Assembly (NCBI RefSeq): GCF_015291625.1
Contig: NZ_CP030047.1
Location: 4,526,001 to 4,590,000 of the forward strand
Source of the DNA: Bradyrhizobium sp. CCBAU 53421
GTDB taxonomy: Bacteria > Pseudomonadota > Alphaproteobacteria > Rhizobiales > Xanthobacteraceae
Direction: 5' to 3'
Length of the DNA: 64,000 nucleotides
In this document: piece after piece, positions 26,224-34,832 of the stretch
How positions within the stretch are numbered: the stretch's first letter is position 1
Layout of the letters: every line of letters starts with the position of its first letter
The notes under the pieces: generated by a model
Database searches by the model: none
The model's input: the letters and a program-made list of their open reading frames with translations, nothing else
What the model was told of the DNA's origin: nothing
Translations under genes and position numbers: made by a program

Positions 26224-26265
26224 GCAATCGGATTGCTGTGAGCAATCGGATTGCTGTGCGCAATT
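26212..26265. repeat. Three tandem 18-base palindromic units
   Basis: GGATTGCTATGAGCAATC (26212-26229), GGATTGCTGTGAGCAATC (26230-26247), GGATTGCTGTGCGCAATT (26248-26265). Each unit is itself an inverted repeat (GATTGCT-NNN-AGCAATC), so the block can form alternative hairpins. It carries the stop of the DUF1489 gene and touches the stop of the convergent gene, a place where it could terminate both. Confidence 0.8.
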
Positions 26266-27010
26266 ACTGAGTGACAAGATGCAGCCGGCCCCATTCGGAC
26301 GCCGGTATCTCGACATAGCGACCGCCCCCCGCATTGCTGACGGCGACGTCGAGCAGTTCGTGATCGATCCCCATCTCGCCGAGATAGCGCCGGAACTGGT
26401 CGGTGAAGATCGAGGTCAGGCTTTCGCGATGCTCGGCCGAGACGTTGGGCGCGAGCCGGTTGTGGATCGCCATTCCGCTCAGCACGACGCGGCTGCCCGG
26501 CGGCAGGCTGCGATGCACGCCGCCCGACAGCACCAGCACACAGGCAAGATCGCAGGCAATGCCGGACGGCTTCTCCTTCGCGTCCAGCGGTCCGCCGGGC
26601 CGCTTGAGCGCAAAGCATTCCTCCTCGGATTTGCCGTTGCAGGCCTCGACCTCCGTCGCCGCGACTGCGGCATCGATCCCGCGGTCGCGCAGGATCCGGC
26701 CGAGGCTGGAGGCGACATTGAGGTTGGAATCTCCCTTGATATTGATGACCACCGGGAGCTTGCGTCCTGCCTGCCGGTCGAGGATCGCCAGCAGCCGCTT
26801 GTAGGTGTCCCATTGCACCGAGCCCTCGGCGGCGATCCAGTCCGAGCAGCCCGGGCCGCAGGCATCGGGCGCACCATGCGCGACGTAGAAGATCATCGCG
26901 CCGGGCGCGGAATTGACCCCGCCAATCGCCGGCCGGGTCTGCGCCTGCGCCACGCCGGTGGCGAGCAGCGCGATGCCGAGAAGAATGCCTCGCATGAGAT
27001 GCCTGATCAT
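26264..27010 (-). CDS. Exported ClpP/crotonase-fold-like protein, probably without catalytic Ser
   Basis: A 248-aa protein with a signal peptide (GILLGIALLATGVAQAQT). The middle (VVINIKGDSNLNVASSLGRI ... CDLACVLVLSGGVHRSLPPG) resembles the predicted periplasmic ClpP-like proteins (COG3904 type), which usually show C-x-S-A-C before the LGG. Here the motif is Cys-Asp-Leu-Ala-Cys, so the expected Ser appears replaced by Leu. It also has CGPGCSDW and EACNGKSEEEC, suggesting disulfides. A role in the periplasm is likely; catalysis is doubtful. Confidence 0.65.
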   Translation of the reverse strand: MIRHLMRGILLGIALLATGVAQAQTRPAIGGVNSAPGAMIFYVAHGAPDACGPGCSDWIAAEGSVQWDTYKRLLAILDRQAGRKLPVVINIKGDSNLNVASSLGRILRDRGIDAAVAATEVEACNGKSEEECFALKRPGGPLDAKEKPSGIACDLACVLVLSGGVHRSLPPGSRVVLSGMAIHNRLAPNVSAEHRESLTSIFTDQFRRYLGEMGIDHELLDVAVSNAGGGRYVEIPASEWGRLHLVTQ

Positions 27011-27156
27011 TCCCGATCGCCCCTGAATGCGGCGATCATCCCTGCGTCACGGGTGCGGCGCAAGCACGACCCGGCCGCACAGATGAGCCCAGGCCCTCAT
27101 TACAGGCTCGCATTCGGTTTGCGCATGAACCGTTTCACACTTGTCCGGATCGTGCC

Positions 27157-28008
27157 TTAAACCGCGATGTTGTCGATCAGGCGCGTGCTGCCGAGCCTTG
27201 CCGCTACCAGCATCCGCATCGGGCCGTCCTTCAGCGAGCCGATCGGCGCCAGGGAGGCGGCGTGGCGGACCTCGAGATAATCCAGCGCGAAGCCGGCCTT
27301 GGTGATCTCAGCGGCGCCGGCGGCCATCGTGGCTGCGGTGTCCTCGCCGGCGCGCAACCGGCCTGCCGCTTCCTTCATCACACGGTTGAGCGCGGGGGCC
27401 GTGCGGCGTTCCTCCGCCGAGAGGTAGACGTTGCGCGAGGACATCGCGAGGCCGTCGCGTTCGCGCACCGTTTTGGATCCGATCACCTTGACGCCGAGAT
27501 CGAGGTCCGCGGCCATCTGGGTGACGACCCGGAGCTGCTGAAAGTCCTTCTCGCCGAAGATCGCGACATCGGGCCGGACCTGCGTGAACAGCTTGCCGAC
27601 CACGGTGGCGACGCCGCCGAAGAAATGCGGCCGGAACCGATCTTCGAGCCCGGCGGTGGCCGGTCCCTCCGGCACGATCCTTGTCGCGAAGCCGTCGGGG
27701 TACATCGCTTTCACCTCGGGGTGCCAGATCAGGTCGACGCCCTCGGCGGCGAGCTTGGCGACGTCCTCCTTCCAGGTGCGCGGATACGAACCGAAGTCTT
27801 CGGTGGGGGCAAATTGCGTCGGGTTGACGAAGATCGAGACCACGACCCGCTTGGCGCGGCGCTTGGCAAGCCGCACCAGCGACACATGGCCGTCATGGAG
27901 CGCACCCATGGTCGGGACCAGCGCGACGGTCGCCTTCTTGGCGCGGAAGGTGTCGACGGCGCGACGAAGGGCAGGGACGGTACGGACGACGGTGGGATTT
28001 CTCGGCAT
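27157..28008 (-). CDS. panC: Pantothenate synthetase
   Basis: A 283-aa PanC, which joins pantoate and beta-alanine with ATP to make pantothenate for coenzyme A. The motifs are complete: [14 protein letters not shown] (ATP-binding HxGH-like), [22 protein letters not shown], and the KMSKS-like SSRNVYLS. Length is normal. panB is not adjacent in this window. Cytoplasmic. Confidence 0.96.
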   Translation of the reverse strand: MPRNPTVVRTVPALRRAVDTFRAKKATVALVPTMGALHDGHVSLVRLAKRRAKRVVVSIFVNPTQFAPTEDFGSYPRTWKEDVAKLAAEGVDLIWHPEVKAMYPDGFATRIVPEGPATAGLEDRFRPHFFGGVATVVGKLFTQVRPDVAIFGEKDFQQLRVVTQMAADLDLGVKVIGSKTVRERDGLAMSSRNVYLSAEERRTAPALNRVMKEAAGRLRAGEDTAATMAAGAAEITKAGFALDYLEVRHAASLAPIGSLKDGPMRMLVAARLGSTRLIDNIAV

Positions 28009-28281
28009 CTGGTCTCGACTCGCGGGGCAATCTGGGTGGGGTGTTTGGCGTTCGGCAGGTAGCGGAGCTTACCAAGTCCGAACCGCTATCGGCAAACCGC
28101 GCGCAAGCATTACCCGAGCTCGCATGCGCATGGATCGCAGGCCGCGTGCTGCCGATCGACGCAGCCGGCTTGCGCGTTCGATTCATCATTAAGGGCGGCT
28201 GCAATTGATTTCGTGTCGCGGTGATGCATTTCACTTGACCGCGACCGTGCGCGATTTGAAGATCATTGCGGGGATTGAATC

Positions 28282-29205
28282 ATGTTGGTGCAGGCTAGTC
28301 AGGGTCAATCTGGCTCCGCACATGTCGTGGTGCTGGGCAACGAAAAGGGTGGTTCGGGCAAGTCGACCACCGCCCTGCATATCGCCGTTGCGCTCCTGAA
28401 GGCCGGACAGCGCGTTGCCAGCATCGATCTCGACTGCCGCCAGCAGAGCTTCACCCGCTACATCAACAATCGCGAGGCCTGGGCGCGGCGCTCCGGGCTC
28501 GATCTCGAACTGCCCGCGCATTACTGCATCAAGTACGGCGAGACGATGCAGATCGAGGAGAACGAGAACGCCGAGTTCCAGCAGTTCATGGCCGCGGTGA
28601 GCACGGTGGAACGTGCCTATGATTTCATCGTCATCGACACCCCGGGCTCGGACAGCTACCTGATGCGGCTCGCGCATTCGATGGCCGACACGCTGGTGAC
28701 GCCGATCAACGACAGCTTTCTCGATTTCGACGTGCTGGGCACCGTCGATCCCGCGACCTATGCGGTGATCGGCGAGAGCCACTATGCGGAGATGGTGCGC
28801 GACACCAGACGCAAGCGCCGCCAGCTCGACGGTGCCTCGACCGATTGGATCGTCGTGCGCAACCGGCTGTCGATGCTCGGCTCGCGCAACAAGCAGCTGG
28901 TCGCCGACGGCTTGAAGCAGCTGTCGCTGCGGCTCGGGTTCCGTGCGGTCGACGGCTTTGCCGAGCGGGTGGTCTATCGCGAATTCTTCCCGCGCGGGCT
29001 GACCGCGCTCGACGACATCGACGAGGCGACGCTCGGCACCCGCCCGAGCCTCGGGCACGTTACCGCCCGCGAGGAGGTGACGGGCCTGTTGCGCCAGCTC
29101 AAGCTGCCGCTCGACGAGCGCGGCCGCCGCCGCGCCGCCAACCGGGCCGAGTGGTTCAGCCAGGTCGACAAGCCGCTGGAAGTCGACGACATCATCGGCA
29201 ATTAG
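28282..29205 (+). CDS. mipZ: MipZ, cell-division-plane positioning ATPase
   Basis: A 307-aa ParA/MinD-family ATPase with deviant Walker A KGGSGKSTTAL at about residues 23-33, Walker B-like DFIVIDTPGSD, and the alphaproteobacterial MipZ pattern SIDLDCRQQSFTRYINNR and PTRPS-like end. MipZ binds ParB at the chromosome origin and its gradient keeps FtsZ away from the poles. The 273 bases before it contain the only available promoter space, divergent from panC. Confidence 0.93.
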   Translation: MLVQASQGQSGSAHVVVLGNEKGGSGKSTTALHIAVALLKAGQRVASIDLDCRQQSFTRYINNREAWARRSGLDLELPAHYCIKYGETMQIEENENAEFQQFMAAVSTVERAYDFIVIDTPGSDSYLMRLAHSMADTLVTPINDSFLDFDVLGTVDPATYAVIGESHYAEMVRDTRRKRRQLDGASTDWIVVRNRLSMLGSRNKQLVADGLKQLSLRLGFRAVDGFAERVVYREFFPRGLTALDDIDEATLGTRPSLGHVTAREEVTGLLRQLKLPLDERGRRRAANRAEWFSQVDKPLEVDDIIGN

Positions 29206-29255
29206 ACCGCTCTCGAACGAAGGGGCGCCCGGCTTGGTGTCGGCGCGCTCCCGGC

Positions 29256-30341
29256 CTATCGCTTCGGTTCCAGCACCGTCATCCTGAACGGCCCGCCATT
29301 GGCGGCGGCATGCGCGACCGCGTCGTTGGCGTGGTCGAGATCGAAGGTCGTGACCTCGAATTGATCGAGCCGCAACAGGCCGGCGCGGGCGAGATTGACG
29401 AGGCCGAAGGTCGCCTCCGGCGGATACATCCAGACACCGTGAATGCTGATGCATTCGCGCATGATCCATGGGTAGGGCAGGTCGAGCCCCGGTCCGCCCT
29501 GCATGCCGACGCCGCCCATCAGCACGATCCGGCCATAGGGACGCACCGTCATGATCGCTGCGCGGACAGTCGGTGTCGTCACCGATGGCGGCATCAGGTC
29601 GAGCACGCAGTCGATCGGACCATGCGCGGCCTGCCGCATGCGCTCGCGGTCGTCGTCTTCGTTGCCGCTAAGCCTGACCGGGCGCACGCGCGGGCCAAAG
29701 CGGCGGACCAGATCGGCCAACACCTTCTCGTTACGGCCGGGCGCAACAACGCAGGCGGCGCCCATCGCGATCGCGACGGCAACCGCGGCGCTGCCGAAAT
29801 TGCCGGTGGCGCCACTCACCAGCACGGTCTCGCCCGGCTGCAGCCGCGCCGCCAGCCAGCCGCCATAGGGCACGAGGCAGGTGCCGAGCGCGCACCATGA
29901 TGGCGCCTCAGCCGGATCGATCGTGCCGATCCGCTTGACGTTCTCGGTCGGCACCAGCGTCTGCTCGGCAAACGAGCCGTGGCGGAAGTGGCGCTGCAGG
30001 CGCAGCCCGCCTTCACCGCGCGCGCTCCAGCCCTGCAGGGTGATGTCGGGCGAGATGCTGTCGTCGCGCGAGCGGAAGGTCGGATCGCAGTACACCCAAT
30101 CGCCGGCGGCGAGATGGGTGGCATCCGGCCCGACGGCGCGCACCCGTCCGATCGCGCCGGGACCTGGAACGGCCGGCAGCTCGAGCAGGTAGCTGCGCGC
30201 GCCGCTGAAGACCTCGTTGGCATAGGACAGTACGCGCGTCGCAGCCACATCGACGAGGACTTCGCCCGTTCCCATCACGGGTGCGGGAATCTCCTCGATC
30301 GCGAGCGGCGCGCCGAACGATTTCAGGATTGCTGCTTTCAT
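29256..30341 (-). CDS. Medium-chain dehydrogenase/reductase, quinone reductase-like
   Basis: A 361-aa MDR-superfamily protein: GroES-like N-terminal domain (AILKSFGAPLAIEEIPAP) and Rossmann domain VLVSGATGNFGSAAVAVAIA. The catalytic-zinc cysteine and structural-zinc Cys cluster of zinc alcohol dehydrogenases are not evident, so it is closer to quinone oxidoreductases or enoyl reductases. It is divergent from an XRE regulator across about 100 bases with a palindrome, so it is probably regulated by that protein. Substrate unknown. Confidence 0.8.
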   Translation of the reverse strand: MKAAILKSFGAPLAIEEIPAPVMGTGEVLVDVAATRVLSYANEVFSGARSYLLELPAVPGPGAIGRVRAVGPDATHLAAGDWVYCDPTFRSRDDSISPDITLQGWSARGEGGLRLQRHFRHGSFAEQTLVPTENVKRIGTIDPAEAPSWCALGTCLVPYGGWLAARLQPGETVLVSGATGNFGSAAVAVAIAMGAACVVAPGRNEKVLADLVRRFGPRVRPVRLSGNEDDDRERMRQAAHGPIDCVLDLMPPSVTTPTVRAAIMTVRPYGRIVLMGGVGMQGGPGLDLPYPWIMRECISIHGVWMYPPEATFGLVNLARAGLLRLDQFEVTTFDLDHANDAVAHAAANGGPFRMTVLEPKR

Positions 30342-30408
30342 CTGGTCTCATCCGTTGCTGAGATCGGCATCATCCCGCGCTCCGTTGCGCCCAGGAAGAC
30401 CTGGTATT

Positions 30409-30418
30409 ATCCTAGGAT
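30409..30418. promoter_or_regulatory. Palindrome between divergent ADH and XRE genes
   Basis: The perfect ten-base palindrome ATCCTAGGAT lies centrally in the 103-base divergent spacer and is a natural candidate for the operator of the adjacent XRE regulator. Confidence 0.4.
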
Positions 30419-30444
30419 CGTCAGACCTACTCAGGAGCCCGGTG

Positions 30445-31221
30445 ATGGCCACTGCGCGGCAAAGCGAACTTGGTGATTTCCTGCGGTCGCGGCGGCAGAG
30501 GCTGACGCCCAAGCTCACCGGCACTCAGGCCGGGCGAAGGCGCCGAACGCCCGGCCTGCGCCGCGAGGAGGTGGCCGAGCTCGCCGGAATTGGGGTCGAT
30601 TGGTACATCCGCCTCGAGCAGGGCCGTTCCGTCAGCCCGTCCGCCACCACGATCGACGCGCTGGCGCGGGCGCTGCGCCTCAGCAAGGCCGAGCACGCGC
30701 ATCTGCGCGCGCTTGCCAGGGATGGCGACCGTCGCCCGTTCACCGCCGAGACCGTGCCGCCTGCGATCCGTCGCGTCGTCGAAAGCCTCAACCAGCCGGC
30801 CTATGTCACGGGGCGACGATGGGATGTGCTGGCCTGGAACGCGGCCGCGGAGGAGGTCTTTGCCTTCGGCCGCCTGCCCGAGGACGAGCGCAATACGTTG
30901 ATCTACGTGCTGACGAACCCTAAAAGCCGACAGCTGTTCGGCGCGAGCTGGCCCGAGGAGGCGCGCCGCATCGTGTCCCAGTTCCGCCGGACCCACGACC
31001 TCTGGGCCGGCGATCCGGCGTTCCTCGATCTGCAGGCGCGGCTTCGCGAAGGCTGTCCGGAGTTCGACGGCTGGTGGGGGACCCACGACGTCAGCGTCAG
31101 CGTCGCCGGTAGAAAGGAGTTCAGCCACCCCAAGCGCGGCCGGCTGACCTTTGAGTACGCCACCTTCCAGGCCAATGACGATCCGGGCCTAAAACTGATC
31201 ATCTACACCGAAATTCGCTGA
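30445..31221 (+). CDS. XRE-family regulator with MmyB-like ligand domain
   Basis: A 258-aa regulator: N-terminal HTH (ELGDFLRSRRQRLTP; RRRTPGLRREEVAELAGIGV; WYIRLEQGRSVSPS) and a C-terminal PAS-like domain (VTGRRWDVLAWNAAAEEVF) of the MmyB group. Family members often control a neighbouring oxidoreductase gene, as placed here. ATG at 30445 is used; a longer frame from 30355 would run through the divergent promoter. It ends KLIIYTEIR. Confidence 0.88.
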   Translation: MATARQSELGDFLRSRRQRLTPKLTGTQAGRRRRTPGLRREEVAELAGIGVDWYIRLEQGRSVSPSATTIDALARALRLSKAEHAHLRALARDGDRRPFTAETVPPAIRRVVESLNQPAYVTGRRWDVLAWNAAAEEVFAFGRLPEDERNTLIYVLTNPKSRQLFGASWPEEARRIVSQFRRTHDLWAGDPAFLDLQARLREGCPEFDGWWGTHDVSVSVAGRKEFSHPKRGRLTFEYATFQANDDPGLKLIIYTEIR

Positions 31222-31542
31222 AATCCGTGGTTTTCCGGTGATTTTGGTCACAGCACCGCCAAAATGCCGGAACAAAGCAGCCGGCATCCAGTTTCCCCTC
31301 AACGTCGATCCAAGGCTCGAACGCAACCTTGGGAACTGACGTCGAAGGGTAGAGGAGAGCACGAGCCGTCATGGCAAGGCGTGTGCAACTGCACAAAGTA
31401 TAGGTGCAACGCACAACGTTATGCCACGGAAGCCACAATATTTGGACTTCCTGTCACGGCGCTGTGACATATATTCTCACAAGGAGGCCGAAGAGCCTCC
31501 AGCCAAAATCGCCCTGTCAAAGGCGGGCACCTCGAGGACGTC
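31222..31542. other. Intergenic region with paired GTGC-N-GCAC sites
   Basis: About 320 bases without a supported gene, and less GC-rich than its neighbours. The notable content is the pair of inverted repeats at 31383-31416 upstream of the hydrolase gene, and AAGGAGG (31481-31487) and GGACGTC close to its start. Confidence 0.6.
31383..31416. promoter_or_regulatory. Two GTGC-N3/4-GCAC-AA inverted repeats, PhaR-like
   Basis: GTGC-AACT-GCACAA at 31383-31396 and GTGC-AAC-GCACAA at 31404-31416, start to start 21 bases, about two helical turns. The same GTGC-N3-GCACAA occurs at the phasin gene (36922-36934). Rhodobacter PhaR is known to bind CTGC-N3/4-GCAG type sites, so a polyhydroxybutyrate regulator is a reasonable guess. 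Confidence 0.45.
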
Positions 31543-32484
31543 ATGAAGCGTGGAATTCTCGTTCTGCTTTCGCTCTCCGTGGTGATCACGGGTGCCTATT
31601 TCACCGCGAGCAAGTGGGCGATCCGTCACGAAACTCTCATGTTCAAGGATCCGACCCGCGATGAGCGGCCGGTCGCGGTCGACGTTGCCGTGCGCTTCGA
31701 CAAGGAGATGCAGGCCGACGCTGGCATGATCAAGCTTCCGGTTGCGATCCTCAATCATGGTAATACCGTCAAATTTACCGAATATTCCTTCCTCGCGAAC
31801 GTGTTCGCGGCGCGCGGCTATCTGACGATCAGCATTCAGAACGACCTGCCGTCGGATGGACCGATGGTGACCAAGGTCGGTGAGCTCTACGTCGGGCGCC
31901 TGCCGCAGTATCAGCGCGGCATCACCAACATCAAGTTCGCGATCGAGGAGATGAAGAAGCGTCAGCCGAACGCCGACTACAGCAAGCTGACGATGGTCGG
32001 CCATTCCAACGGCGGCGACATCGCGATGTATTTCGCCAAGCAGTATCCTGACGAGATCAAGAAGGTCGTCACGCTGGACAATCTGCGCGTGCCGTTCATG
32101 ACCGACGGCAAGTTCAAGATCCTGTCGTTCCGCTCGCATGATCAGCAGTTCAAGCCCGATCCCGGCGTGGTGCCGGACGAGGAGGAGTGCGAGAAGGCCG
32201 GTATCACCGTTGTGAACACCAACTTCCAGCACAACGACATGCGCGACACCGGACCCGAGAAGGCCAAGGACTCGATCCAGGCGATGCTTGATAAATTCCT
32301 GGCCGACACCGACAGCGATGTCGCAGCGGTCGACACCAGGAATGCGCCGCCGAAGATTCTGGAGCCGGGTCCCGTCTCGCTTTACGTGCCGGTCGAGAAG
32401 CCCCTGACCTTCGGTGAGAAGGTCAAGAAGTCGCTCTCGCTGACCAAGACCGAGACCAAGAAGGACCCGTCGGTCACGAACTGA
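31543..32484 (+). CDS. Exported or membrane-anchored alpha/beta hydrolase
   Basis: A 313-aa protein with an N-terminal hydrophobic segment (GILVLLSLSVVITGAYFTA), probably an uncleaved anchor or signal. The nucleophile elbow is GHSNGG near residue 156; the rest has the alpha/beta hydrolase order (PVAILNHGNTVKF, SFRSHDQQF, NFQHNDM). The lipase-like elbow G-H-S-N-G-G occurs in many esterases. A lysine-rich C-terminal tail of about 60 residues is extra. Operator-like sites upstream are shared with the phasin gene, hinting at a link to polyhydroxybutyrate or to the same signal. Confidence 0.75.
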   Translation: MKRGILVLLSLSVVITGAYFTASKWAIRHETLMFKDPTRDERPVAVDVAVRFDKEMQADAGMIKLPVAILNHGNTVKFTEYSFLANVFAARGYLTISIQNDLPSDGPMVTKVGELYVGRLPQYQRGITNIKFAIEEMKKRQPNADYSKLTMVGHSNGGDIAMYFAKQYPDEIKKVVTLDNLRVPFMTDGKFKILSFRSHDQQFKPDPGVVPDEEECEKAGITVVNTNFQHNDMRDTGPEKAKDSIQAMLDKFLADTDSDVAAVDTRNAPPKILEPGPVSLYVPVEKPLTFGEKVKKSLSLTKTETKKDPSVTN

Positions 32485-32580
32485 CGAGGCTGCCCCGGAT
32501 TCGATCCGGGCAGGCGGTCGTCACGTTGACCAATCCGATACCGCGGCCCACATAGTGTTTGCTGTACGAGGCAAGCGCTG

Positions 32581-33321
32581 ATGGCTGGCAAGACGATCAA
32601 ACCGACATCCGGCAGCGACGTGCGCCCGGCCGATGCGCTTGGCGTGCCGACGTCGAACTCCAACGACATCGCCGCGTTCGTGGCGAAGGCGCGCGCGATG
32701 TCGCCGCATCGCGCCGGCGCGCGCGGCAGGCTGGTGTTCGCACTCGACGCCACGATGAGCCGGCAGCCGGCATGGGACATGGCATGCACGCTGCAGGCAG
32801 ACATGTTCCGCGAGGCCGGCTCGCTCGGCAGCCTCGATATCCGTCTCGTCTACTATCGCGGCTTCAACGAGTGCCGCGCCTCGGGCTGGATCTCCGACAG
32901 CGCGCAGCTCGCGCGGCTGATGAGCAAGATCGATTGCCAGGGCGGCAACACCCAGATCGGCAAGGTGTTGTCGGAGACCCGCCGCGAGGCGGTTGCGGCA
33001 GGGGTGCGCGCGCTCGTGTTCGTGGGCGATGCGATGGAGGAGAACGCCGACGCGCTGTGCGCCAGCGCCGGTGAGCTCGGGCTGCTCAAGGTGCCGGTGT
33101 TCATGTTCCAGGAGGGCGCGGACGGCACCGCCGAGCAGACGTTCCGGGAGATCGCGCGGCTGACCGGCGGCGCATGGTGCAGGTTCGACCCCGGCGCGGC
33201 TGCACAGCTCCGCGAGCTGTTGCGCGCCGCCGCGGCCTATGCCGCCGGCGGTCGCGAGGCGCTGCTGCAGCTGGCGAAGACGACGAGCGGCGCGGCCAAG
33301 CTGATCGGCCAGATGAAGTAG
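32581..33321 (+). CDS. VWA-like domain protein of unknown function
   Basis: A 246-aa soluble protein. ARGRLVFALDATMSRQPAWD contains a DxTxS MIDAS-type sequence, and LVFVGDAMEENADALC and GGNTQIGKVLSE supply the other edges of a von Willebrand A fold. Annotated relatives are usually simply called VWA-containing. No AAA partner gene (MoxR type) is adjacent. The start ATG follows AGGCAAGCG; 97 bases separate it from the hydrolase. Confidence 0.75.
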   Translation: MAGKTIKPTSGSDVRPADALGVPTSNSNDIAAFVAKARAMSPHRAGARGRLVFALDATMSRQPAWDMACTLQADMFREAGSLGSLDIRLVYYRGFNECRASGWISDSAQLARLMSKIDCQGGNTQIGKVLSETRREAVAAGVRALVFVGDAMEENADALCASAGELGLLKVPVFMFQEGADGTAEQTFREIARLTGGAWCRFDPGAAAQLRELLRAAAAYAAGGREALLQLAKTTSGAAKLIGQMK

Positions 33322-33333
33322 GCGGCCGCCGGG

Positions 33334-33741
33334 TCAGCCGCCGCCTGACGTCACGGCTTTGGCAATCGCGCCGAGCAGCGCCGACATGTTGGCCGTGACC
33401 TGTCCGGTGGTTTCCGCGACGCCGTGCCGTCCGGCGAGCCAGGCCGGATCATTGTAGGAGAACCAGCAGTCGCCGGCGTCGTCCTGCCAGACCAGCGCCT
33501 TGAGCGGCAGATCGATCCCGATGGTCTGCGCAGCCTGCATCAACGGCGTGCCGCCCTTCGCGTTGCCAAAGACGAAGAGTTCGGTCGGACGGAGCGCAAG
33601 GCCGGCGCTGGCTGCGCCCGCGGCGTGATCGATCTGCGCGAACAACGTCAGCCCGCGCGCCTGCAATTCGGATTTGAGCCGGTCGGCCGTCTGCTGCGGC
33701 CCGACATGACTGCGAAGGCTGATCAGTCCGTCAATCGCCAT
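33334..33741 (-). CDS. DUF302 domain protein
   Basis: A 135-aa protein of the DUF302 family: QTADRLKSELQARGLTLFAQIDHAAGA, then PTELFVFGNAKGGTPLMQAA and LPLKALVWQDDAG. The known fold is a small alpha/beta domain with unknown function, often near redox genes. It is convergent with the VWA-like gene, 12 bases apart. Confidence 0.9.
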   Translation of the reverse strand: MAIDGLISLRSHVGPQQTADRLKSELQARGLTLFAQIDHAAGAASAGLALRPTELFVFGNAKGGTPLMQAAQTIGIDLPLKALVWQDDAGDCWFSYNDPAWLAGRHGVAETTGQVTANMSALLGAIAKAVTSGGG

Positions 33742-33870
33742 CGGGCTTGCTCCAGCGAGTTTGCCGCAGGCTACTCAATCGCAATGGGCGGCGCCACGCG
33801 ATGCGCCTTCACGCTCCGGTGAGACGAAGCTTCGCATGCTTTTTGTCGCGGGGCCGCTTATATTCCGCGC

Positions 33871-34590
33871 ATGCCAACCCTGATCGCCGGCGTCGTCGCC
33901 GTAGTCGTCCTTTATTCCGCGCTGCAGATGTTCCGTGCGGCCAATCCCGCCGTGCTCGCGCGTGCGATCAAGATCGGCGGCGGGGTGCTTGCGCTTGCCG
34001 TTGCGGCCTTCACCGGCGTGCGGGGCGAACTGGCGGTGGCAATCCCGCTCGGCATCTTCGGCGCCGGACTGCTCGGCTGGTCGCCGTTCGGGAGCACCGG
34101 CTTGCCCAATTTCGGCGGCATGTTCGGCGGTTCGCGCAATCAGGGACAGAGCTCGCGGGTACGCTCGCAATATCTCGACATGAGCCTCGATCACGACAGC
34201 GGCGTGCTCAGGGGCCAGATCGTGGCGGGACCGCAGGCCGGCCGCATGCTCGACGAGTTCGATCTGTCGCAGCTTCTGGCGATGGTCCCGAGCTTCGACG
34301 CCGAAAGCGTCGCGCTACTTGAAAGCTATCTGGACCGCCGCTTTCCCGCCTGGCGTCAGGACGCACAGGGCGACCGGGCAGGGGGGCAGAGCCGCCCGGC
34401 GACGAGTGGCAAAATGACGAACGAGGAGGCCTATCAGATCCTTGGCCTGCAGCCGGGAGCGTCGCGTGACGACATCAGCCGGGCTCACCGCACCCTGATG
34501 AAGAAACTGCATCCCGACCAGGGGGGCTCGACGTATCTCGCTGCCCGTGTGAACGAGGCCAAGGATACTCTGCTTCGCACGCATCTCTAA
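33871..34590 (+). CDS. Membrane-anchored J-domain protein, Tim14/Pam18-like
   Basis: A 239-aa protein with N-terminal membrane segments (LIAGVVAVVVLYSALQMF; GGGVLALAVAAFTGV; AVAIPLGIFGAGLLGW), a linker region and a C-terminal J domain (residues about 182-239: TNEEAYQILGLQPGASRDDI ... TLMKKLHPDQGGSTYLAARV). The HPD motif needed to stimulate DnaK is intact. The J domain is at the C-terminus after membrane segments, as in mitochondrial Pam18, and alphaproteobacteria carry its likely ancestors. Confidence 0.88.
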   Translation: MPTLIAGVVAVVVLYSALQMFRAANPAVLARAIKIGGGVLALAVAAFTGVRGELAVAIPLGIFGAGLLGWSPFGSTGLPNFGGMFGGSRNQGQSSRVRSQYLDMSLDHDSGVLRGQIVAGPQAGRMLDEFDLSQLLAMVPSFDAESVALLESYLDRRFPAWRQDAQGDRAGGQSRPATSGKMTNEEAYQILGLQPGASRDDISRAHRTLMKKLHPDQGGSTYLAARVNEAKDTLLRTHL

Positions 34591-34780
34591 CTCCGGCTAC
34601 GCGACTGACGCCACAGCCGAGAGCTGCCTTCCGTTCCTGGTTGATGCCCCGTCTGGCCCGCCGCTGTCCGGCGTGGCCGATCGTTCTTTCGGGAAAACTT
34701 AACCGTAAAATCTTGACGAGAAGTTTCATGGTTGTGCCGCGGCGCAAAGGCCGGTCGTTCGGGCAGCTGCCTGCAAAGCA

Positions 34781-34811
34781 AAAGGGCCGGCGCTTGCGGC
34801 GCCGGCCCTTT
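34781..34811 (-). terminator. Rho-independent terminator of the carboxypeptidase gene
   Basis: AAAGGGCCGGCGC (34781-34793) and GCGCCGGCCCTTT (34799-34811) form a 13-base stem around a five-base loop; read on the minus strand it follows the stop at 34833 by about 20 bases and runs into a T-rich tail. Confidence 0.8.
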
Positions 34812-34832
34812 GAAATCAAGAGATCGTGTCGA

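Noticed and set aside
26212..26265. CRISPR-like array
   Set aside because: The units are adjacent with no spacers, and there are only three; no cas genes.
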